Source of the DNA: Trachythela sp. YZ-2020
Taxonomy: Eukaryota; Cnidaria; Anthozoa; Malacalcyonacea; Clavulariidae
Assembly: GCA_016169945.1 (NCBI GenBank)
Contig: JADLSH010000155.1
Coordinates: 1,867,501 to 1,931,500 of the forward strand
Direction: 5' to 3'
Length of the DNA: 64,000 nucleotides
A model generated the notes under the pieces. That model had not been told where the DNA came from. It did not search any database and worked only from the letters and a program-made list of their open reading frames with translations. The first letter of the stretch is position 1, and each line of letters begins with the position of its first letter. Positions 57,047-64,000 of this stretch are shown one piece after another. The position numbers and the translations under genes were made by a program.

Positions 57047-57428
57047 TTAGAGTTTGTATTCTTGCTAAATCGCTAACAAAAGGTATTTCCCGTGCCCCTG
57101 TTGAAGCCTATTCTCCATACGTCATTGATTTCTACAATTTTACGCAAACGGGAAAGGGCAGGAGAGTAAACAGCCTCTTCACTCCATATCCGGAGTCCCT
57201 GTACGCTACAGTTTCCATGGTATCTATGTCTTCTTCGGAGCTCAAACACCGTATGACGTATTGAAATGTACTGACTATTTCTTATAGCAATCGAGAAGGA
57301 GTTTAAGTTATACTGCATACACGTATATCATAACTACAATACCAGAACTGAAATTTAACTTGTCTTTGAGTTAAGAATATTATAAACAGAATATACATCA
57401 TGGTTTTTATATAAAATTCGTTATGATC

Positions 57429-57434
57429 TTTATT
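57429..57434 (-). promoter_or_regulatory. Poly(A) signal of the MACPF gene
   Basis: AATAAA on the minus strand lies about 210 bases beyond the MACPF stop codon, a normal 3' UTR distance. Confidence 0.5.
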
Positions 57435-57646
57435 TAGTTGTCAGCAGCTTCTTAAGTCGGCAGGTAATCTTTTCGATTGTCTGTTCAACCACCAATTTCT
57501 TTGCAAAAGAAATCTTAACCTTACTCGCGCTCTCAAGTTTAAGCGCACTTCGGAATCTTCATTAGATCCATAAATCCAAGTATTTCAAGAGTTCTAATTC
57601 AGTGCTATATAGTTTCCAACACAGCTGCAACGGCTTTTTCATTGTC

Positions 57647-58921
57647 TTAGTCAAAAATAACCATCCTGTAATACTTTTCCTCTTTACAAATACAACTTCC
57701 ACCCACAGTTTTCCAGCCACATGTTTTGTCCCCACTCCAGTCCTTTTTGTAATAACGCGCGGCCGTGAGTTTTGGACTTCCAGAATTTTGTTCCACGGTT
57801 TTGTAACGTATACACGATTTACCATAGCATTTGCACCCCCGGCCTATGCGATGGTGACAGTCTTTGTCGTGGTGGCACCCTTCAGGAGCTATGGTGCATT
57901 GGAATACTGGACGATCAGGCGCAGAGTGCTCAGCGTAATTGAACAATTGAAGAAAAGGTCCACGATCATCTGCAGGTATGTATAGACAATCAAAATTAAG
58001 GAGTCCATCAAAGTAGTATTGCATGTTCGCAGCTTGAACGTTCTTGTTAGGGTTAGACTCCTTGACCTGTTTCTGGTTATTTAAAACTCGCCAGATTGGT
58101 GTAAGCTTATACCTAATAGGAGCCGGGTTCTTGTCACCTTCTGAAAGGAATTCAAAAATTACACGAGCTGATTTGTCAGAAAGTAGTTTGTTTCGAGTAT
58201 CCATAGACCCTCCTCTTATTGTGATCGATGTTGTCATTTTAGTGTTGGTAATATTGTTGATATCGTTTTTGTTTACTCCAGCGCAGGCTGACAAGGATAA
58301 CCCAGCCGCACCAACCGCCTCACCGGGTAATGCTGCACATGCTTTGATTGTAAATTGCCTGTCTGTATAAGATGATGATTGTTCTCCGAAAGCATACTGG
58401 TCAATGCTCGCACCGTAAGTAACAGCTGTGATCACGTGCGAGCCATGCGTGTGGAGAAATATATCGTATTCCCTCCAGGAATCTTTGAACCATGGTTTGG
58501 TTATCTCAATAGGCAGACTTGCGAAATCCTCCAACACTCTATCTTGTAAATTTGTATCGTAAAGACAGCTGGACGAAAATTGTTGATCGAAGTCCTTTCT
58601 CGCAATATTCAAAGATGTTCCGCTAACTGACTGTTTATCACCGCTCACGCTTTTTGTGGTCGCGTCTAAGGTGGCACCAAGGGAAAACAGCATTGCGTGC
58701 TCAGCTTTCAAATTGGTTTGAGCCGCTATGCTCTTCAGAAAATTTGCAGTGTTCTGATAAAAAGACTGGCCTTTGATTAAAGTTGGATTTTGAACCTTAC
58801 CAAAGCAATCTAGAGAGATTCTCTCGAAGAATGTTATCCCGTTAGGAATTGAGCCCAAGAGATCCTCGTTTGGAATATAGATAGATTTTCCAAGTAAAAG
58901 ATCTTCGTCCGCGGAGCCTGC
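57647..58921 (-). CDS. MACPF-domain pore-forming protein (cnidarian venom type), terminal exon
   Basis: The frame is open from a TTCTTTCTCCAAAG acceptor near 58921 to a stop at 57647, about 424 codons. It holds a MACPF domain: THGSHVITAVTYGA is the membrane-attack signature (canonically Tyr-Gly-Thr-His then Gly-Gly), followed by a Ser/Ala/Gly-rich stretch typical of the membrane-inserting hairpin region (roughly residues 175-215 of the exon) and the RGG and conserved W of the domain end. The last 90 residues form a Cys-rich tail (CHHDKDC, GCKCYGKSC, GGSCIC) that does not look like the EGF module of sea-anemone MACPF toxins. The family inserts oligomeric pores into membranes, as venom toxins or as immune or developmental proteins. 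The 5' exon or exons with the signal peptide were not found. No frameshift or stop was seen. The role (venom or defence) cannot be decided from sequence. Confidence 0.85.
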   Translation of the reverse strand, partial: AGSADEDLLLGKSIYIPNEDLLGSIPNGITFFERISLDCFGKVQNPTLIKGQSFYQNTANFLKSIAAQTNLKAEHAMLFSLGATLDATTKSVSGDKQSVSGTSLNIARKDFDQQFSSSCLYDTNLQDRVLEDFASLPIEITKPWFKDSWREYDIFLHTHGSHVITAVTYGASIDQYAFGEQSSSYTDRQFTIKACAALPGEAVGAAGLSLSACAGVNKNDINNITNTKMTTSITIRGGSMDTRNKLLSDKSARVIFEFLSEGDKNPAPIRYKLTPIWRVLNNQKQVKESNPNKNVQAANMQYYFDGLLNFDCLYIPADDRGPFLQLFNYAEHSAPDRPVFQCTIAPEGCHHDKDCHHRIGRGCKCYGKSCIRYKTVEQNSGSPKLTAARYYKKDWSGDKTCGWKTVGGSCICKEEKYYRMVIFD

Positions 58922-59880
58922 TTTGGAGAAAGAAAAAAATATTCAGGTTAAGTTGGCGAGTTTAGACCTTTTCTGACGAAGCAGGCAAACTATGTAGACC
59001 TCCTTCTAGGCCAGTTTGTTATTTCTTTCACATCATGCGCGCATGCGAGGAGATCGCACGCGGGAAATGAAAATTGTGTTGTTTTATGTTTTGCTTATTT
59101 TCGATTATTTTTCGTCGATTGCAGCAGTTTCCTGAGGATTATTTTAGACCATTTTTTTGCACTCTTGGCCTACCGGGGTGGCCTCAAAGGAGTTGCGGCC
59201 AAGTTGGGCTTGTTCCTCGCATATAAGAATATTCTAAATTCAATATTTAGCTTGTTGTCGAGTTAACCTTAGAATGTATTATAGACCGTAGTTACTGCTA
59301 ATTCTGAACTGTTTTAAGAATCTGAGGACCAGGAACGTATTTCCTATAGTTTTGAAACTTGAGTGTTCGCAAGCGACGTACAACATGAATGAATTCGAAA
59401 CCTTGCACGATTTCGCCTTGCGCTAACAGTACGAATTACAGTGTGAACAAAATAATGTAACCAGACGAATTTCCATGCAGTTCCTATTCCTCAGATTTCG
59501 TGTCACTGGACGTTGTTTTACATCTTAGATACCTGACATGCATAATGCCGGTATGCAGATAGATAAAATAGTCATTAATGATCATTCTCGTTTCGGCCAT
59601 ACAACGACGTCATTTCGGCTATCCAACAGTATATTTAATACTCTAGTCTCCCAAAAATGAGTATATATGCACCTGAAAATGTATTGGAAATTTTGTGCAC
59701 CAGTCAATAAACAATGAAGTAGGAGAGAATTGAAGATTAAGTTTGAGACTAAGGCCACATTTACATGAGACCGGGACGATTACGTTTCGGTCATAGTATT
59801 ATCCAACCTGTTTCCCAGGGTTTCACCTCCGCCACGCCCCCCCCCCCCCCCAACAGCTGCTCCGCCGAAACCCTGTTACT
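58922..59880. other. Upstream side of the MACPF exon
   Basis: The missing 5' exon of the MACPF gene should lie on the minus strand here or beyond, but none could be fixed by a signal peptide and phase-matched donor. Confidence 0.4.
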
Positions 59881-62800
59881 GTCTGGTCACAGCCTCGTAC
59901 CCAGGCGCTAATTAAGGAAAATAAAATTTACGCATTCAGCTAATTTATAGAGATCAGTGGATAACCTGAGCGAGCGCGCGGGGGTGCTTGGGGAGGTCGT
60001 GACGAAGGAAGCGCCTGGCAGAAAATGTACTAAAGATGGCGGCAGTGATTTTTAATATCAATGAATGCAAATGAGAAAATATTGCAATTGTCGTCGCAAA
60101 CTGAAAGATTTATACATAGTGTTGTATGTTCAGGAAATATTTTGTCTCCAAATGATCAACGCACTGCGAAAGAGTTTTTTCTGGAAAACAAAAAGAATTT
60201 TAGTGTACTTTCGTATATTTCTTAAGTATTAAATAAATAAATCATTAAAAGCAATGCAATACTGATAATTTGCAATTTAATTTAATATTGTTATAAGTTA
60301 AAATTGTACTTTCCTGCCATTGTCCTGACTACTGTAATCTCAACTCCCATCTGAATACATTAATTTGGTTTTCTAAAAACAGAATTTCTGTTTTATGCTC
60401 ACTGAATTAATTCATGCATGTGCTTTCTGCCATTTATATTCACAGAAAGATTAGTACCTATTAAAATTGTACACACACACTGTGATTTGACAGCAGTGTA
60501 CCTTAGACCATCGATTTCTCATACTCAAATTGTAATGAATTTGTGCTGTTTAAAACATTTTAGGGCTACTCCTATATGGGGGCAGGACTCTGTGCTGTCT
60601 TTCACATTTGGATTTCAATGACCGATGGGCCATGCTACCCTTTCCCCAGGGTCCCAGAAAGATATTTTTATCAGGCTCTACAAAATTCAGCAAATAACAT
60701 TCAAACAAGTTTGATATCCAATTTGTATATCCAATTTTAAGTTTTCTCAGGTTTGTTATTGTATTACTCACCTCAAAATCTCATACTATATATTAAAGCA
60801 AAATAAAACACCTTAATTGACTGCCAACTTATTATGCAGAACAGAGCCATAATAATGATTTCTACAAAAATTATAATGCATTATTCTACAAACATTCAAT
60901 TTATACTAGCTAGAAATATACTTTTCATTTTTTTGCTATGGCATGTAGACAGGATAATTTTAAAAAATACAACACATTCGTTCACATTCAATAATTTGTT
61001 TCTGTTTTATTGGACCTGGAAAACATGCTTAACTGTTCGAGTGAGAATGTTCTTCTCGTTGGATGTCAAGTCAAGCAAATCCATCACAATGCCTGTTTCA
61101 CATAAATATTTGAGTCTTCATCAATACTCAGCAACATGTTCCAGCTTAGTTGACAACTTATGCCTTCTCTCGTCAAACTGGGAACTGGACAGATTGTAAG
61201 CTAAAAAGAACACAAAGCACACTGTTTGACCAATAGGCTGTTTACATGACAATAGGATGATCCTAGCCACAAGGTTGCCTTGGTAACCAGTAACCCCATA
61301 GTCTATTGTGTGTTAGGGTGATGCTAGAGATAGGGTTACCTTTGCAAAGAACATTATTGTTTTTCTCTACATAATCCATGTAAAGACATCCTACCTTGAT
61401 ATTCACTATGAATGTGACTGTATGTCAAAACAACAAAGATGTCATATGATTAATATACATACATATCAACCCGCAACTATTTTAAACAATATCCATGCCA
61501 CTTTGGCAAGTTGGTAGCAATATAGCCTGTTCGTTGGTTATGTGACCCCCCTACCTCATGAATATACTGCTTATTTTCGGATGCTCTTGGTAACCCTGCT
61601 ACTTCAGTCAATATCCATGTACTTATACATGTATTTAAACAATTTATTTTTTTTATGTTTACTGGTGTTAAAAATGTTTTCCTGGTTGAAGGGATCTGAG
61701 TTTCCTTCACAGGAGTGCTGGAAGCATTTGGTTCTACAAATTTCAATTTTAAACTTAGGACAAATATACATTGCATTGCCATTGACGCTAAAATCAAAGG
61801 TTCAAAACTGACATAGTGACATGAACTGACTAACATGAACTACAAACATTCAAATATGAACATTTAATTGTCCAAAAGATACGTCTAGTTCAGCACTAGA
61901 ACTTGAGGTAATGAGGTCTATTGAGGATACTAACATGGATCAATTGAAGTTAACGACCCCCCTATGCCAATGGGGTCGTATACTTCAATAACAAATATTC
62001 GGATTGAAGTATACGACCCCCCTTGTATTATATCGTTAAATTTACGGGTTTTTGTGTCTGTTTCAAAGGAATTTTTATGACTTCCCTTTATTCTCTATTT
62101 CTCTATGTCTCAGTTCGTTGATTTTTTGACCAGGAAACAAATTCAAAAGACTTTCAACACGATCAATAATATGCGCTTGAGGTGTTTTGTTTTGCAATTT
62201 TGTCTCCGTGTTTTGATCGCAAACTGCATCTTGTAAATATCTGTTCGATGACTCATTGCTGGAAAGGCGTTATAAAAGGCCTTAAAATGTTTGGCGAGCA
62301 TACTGCAACAGTATTCCACCGACGAAATGTCTATCCACGACGAACTGCGAGAAGTAATCTTTGGCGGCAACATGGAAGTGACGATAGATTTCCTGAATTA
62401 ACACGGTCTCGTCGCAAGCCAGAGAACTTTAGAAACCACCAAATATATGAAAATAAGCTATTATTTCGGGGGGTCGTATACTTCAATGGCCATTGAAGTA
62501 TACGACTCCCTTGGGGCAGGGGGGTCGTTAACTTCAATTGATCCACTAACATGTTGTATTACAATGATAATCTTAAAGTAAGCCAAATTAGGGATTGCAA
62601 AGTCTAAACAAAGGACAACAATAAAACCAAGAACACATATTTGTCGTTATCCCCGAGCCGGCGCGAAGCGCCGTGCGAGGGTACTAATTCCGCTCGGATA
62701 TTTACACCCGGGTATGTGACAACAAAGCGGAATGCAAAGTTGTCCGCCATTATGCAATGGACGGTTTTCCACGTTATGCGCATGCGCGAGTACAGGCCGA

Positions 62801-63869
62801 GAGAAAACTGTTTTGTACTCGGGAATCGGACATAAACAGACAAACAAAGTATCTATAAAACGAGATAAATGAAAATTATTTAGAGGAACAGGAGGAAAAA
62901 GCAGTCAAAAGACCGAAGAAAGACAAGATTTTCGAGTTTTAAATTGTTTTAAACGCGTAAGTGTCTATTTTGTAGACTTGCTTTTGCCGTATTGGCATCA
63001 TGGCATGCAGTATATTATAGTTTGTGGATTTGAAAATGCATAGGTCATCCTGTGTGATCAATACAACATTGATTAATCTTAAAAGGTATTTTAGTATTAA
63101 TTCAAATACGTTATAGAATAAGAAACAACATATTAAATAAAAAAAAACAAGTGCGAAAAGAAGTAGAAAAATACTGTTAAAAAACAGTTTTGTGAAAATT
63201 TCGAAATGTTTTCTGAGACTTCTAAGGTTGAATTTTACAGTAAATCAAAGCTAAAAGAGTACGTAATAACATACCTACTTTATATAGTTGGGCAATTGAT
63301 AATTTTATAGTTAAAATTAACAAATCTTATCAATATTTTACCATTTTGTACAAAATAGAAATATACAGTGTTGCGTGTTACCATGGTTACAGTGATCGAC
63401 TCAGTACTTCATGTTACAATAACTTTTGGGGGAATAAATTGTGTGGTTCGAATGGGCGCGAGGGGATTCTGCATGCATGTATTTCTAGTATAGTATACAG
63501 TATTCACTCACGCCGGTGTATACCGAAATTTATAAAATTTTACCTTCAAAAGACAATTCTTGGAGAGATTTCTGCAGATTATCCAAGGTAGCATCAAGTA
63601 CAAGTTACAAGAAGCATAAAATAGGTCAAACATGAACGAATTCAGAAGTTATATACGATTGTCCAGAAATCGGTCGAAATTGTCCAGAAATCGGCCATTT
63701 TCTGCCAGGCGCTACTTTGCTTCATCAAGACCTCCCCAAGACGCCCCGCGTTTCGCGACCTCCCCAAACACCCCCGCGAGCTCAGCTTAGCCACTGATCT
63801 CTATAAATTAGCTGAATGCGTAAATGTTATTTTCCTCAAAAGCGCCTGGGTACGAGGCTGGTCTGGTCA
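59881..63869. mobile_element. TIR element (3.97 kb) with 9-bp target duplication
   Basis: The element spans 59890-63860. Both ends begin CAGCCTCGTACCCAGGCGC and the inverted arms stay similar for 130-165 bases (GCATTCAGCTAATTTATAGA shared). Perfect 9-bp direct repeats GTCTGGTCA lie at 59881-59889 and 63861-63869. The interior has no recognisable transposase, and a second element is nested at 61937-62544. A GC-rich, CpG-rich block at 62655-62820 may be a promoter remnant. Superfamily uncertain (hAT- or Mutator-like by duplication length). Confidence 0.85.
61929..62552. mobile_element. hAT-like element (608 bp) with 8-bp target duplication, nested
   Basis: The element spans 61937-62544. The ends read GGATCAATTGAAGTTAACG in inverted orientation, with further GAAGTATACGACCCC repeats just inside. 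The 8-bp direct repeats ACTAACAT flank it. The interior minus-strand frame (62373-62143) has HFKAFYNAFP but no transposase signature. Confidence 0.8.
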
Positions 63870-64000
63870 TGTGACATCCCAGATTTTGGGATGTAGATTA
63901 ATTTGTCGTTAGGGTGGGTACGTTGGGCAAAGTTTATACGAGTAGTGCGTATTAATTAATTTGTACGATTTACTTTTCTTTACTCATATTGTTTTCGATT

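Noticed and set aside
57602..57985. Plus-strand frame with hydrophobic segments
   Set aside because: Antisense to the intact MACPF coding sequence.

Overview
The window is animal nuclear DNA, most likely from an anthozoan cnidarian. It is AT-rich, its genes carry GT-AG introns, and single genes are scattered among many decayed transposons. No bacterial operon, rRNA or functional tRNA gene was seen. The cnidarian assignment is inferred from the gene content (a TIKI metalloprotease, a compact Dickkopf, a venom-type MACPF protein) and from the repeat types.

Three host genes can be supported, all on the minus strand. (1) A TIKI/TRABD2-type Wnt-inactivating metalloprotease has at least six exons between 12646 and 4388, with signal peptide, catalytic motifs and matching intron phases. 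(2) A Dickkopf-like gene has two exons between 48011 and 46901, with signal peptide and both cysteine-rich domains. (3) The last large exon of a secreted MACPF pore-forming protein lies at 58921-57647. A fourth possible first exon (17945-17756, minus) is unrecognised. Two extracellular Wnt antagonists of unrelated families therefore lie about 34 kb apart on the same strand.

The rest is mostly mobile DNA. Several complete non-autonomous elements can be bounded exactly: two related Mutator-like elements with 9-bp target duplications (1702-2282, and 8090-9065 inside a TIKI intron), a 147-bp fold-back element with a 9-bp duplication (14792-14938), a 740-bp inverted repeat with a 7-bp duplication (21976-22715), a Harbinger-like MITE (35074-35310), a TTAA-flanked hairpin (34685-34782), a 4-kb element with a 9-bp duplication (59890-63860) and, inside it, a 608-bp element with an 8-bp duplication (61937-62544). 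A 5.7-kb element (39553-45279) ends in two arrays of a short palindrome built on ACACACC and GGTGTGT.

The most unusual part is 23.33-30.15 kb. A non-LTR retrotransposon reading frame stops near 23328 and resumes near 30150. The insert between holds an intron-containing plus-strand gene with a parvovirus-type superfamily 3 helicase domain, a minus-strand zinc-finger tyrosine recombinase pseudogene between long inverted repeats, and an iteron-like field of GGAAC/GTTCC sites. A second tyrosine recombinase pseudogene, of the Crypton/DUF3504 type, lies at 33720-34540. All these mobile genes are broken in this copy. LINE fragments of several types, two or three tRNA-derived SINEs and a hammerhead-like motif make up much of the remainder.
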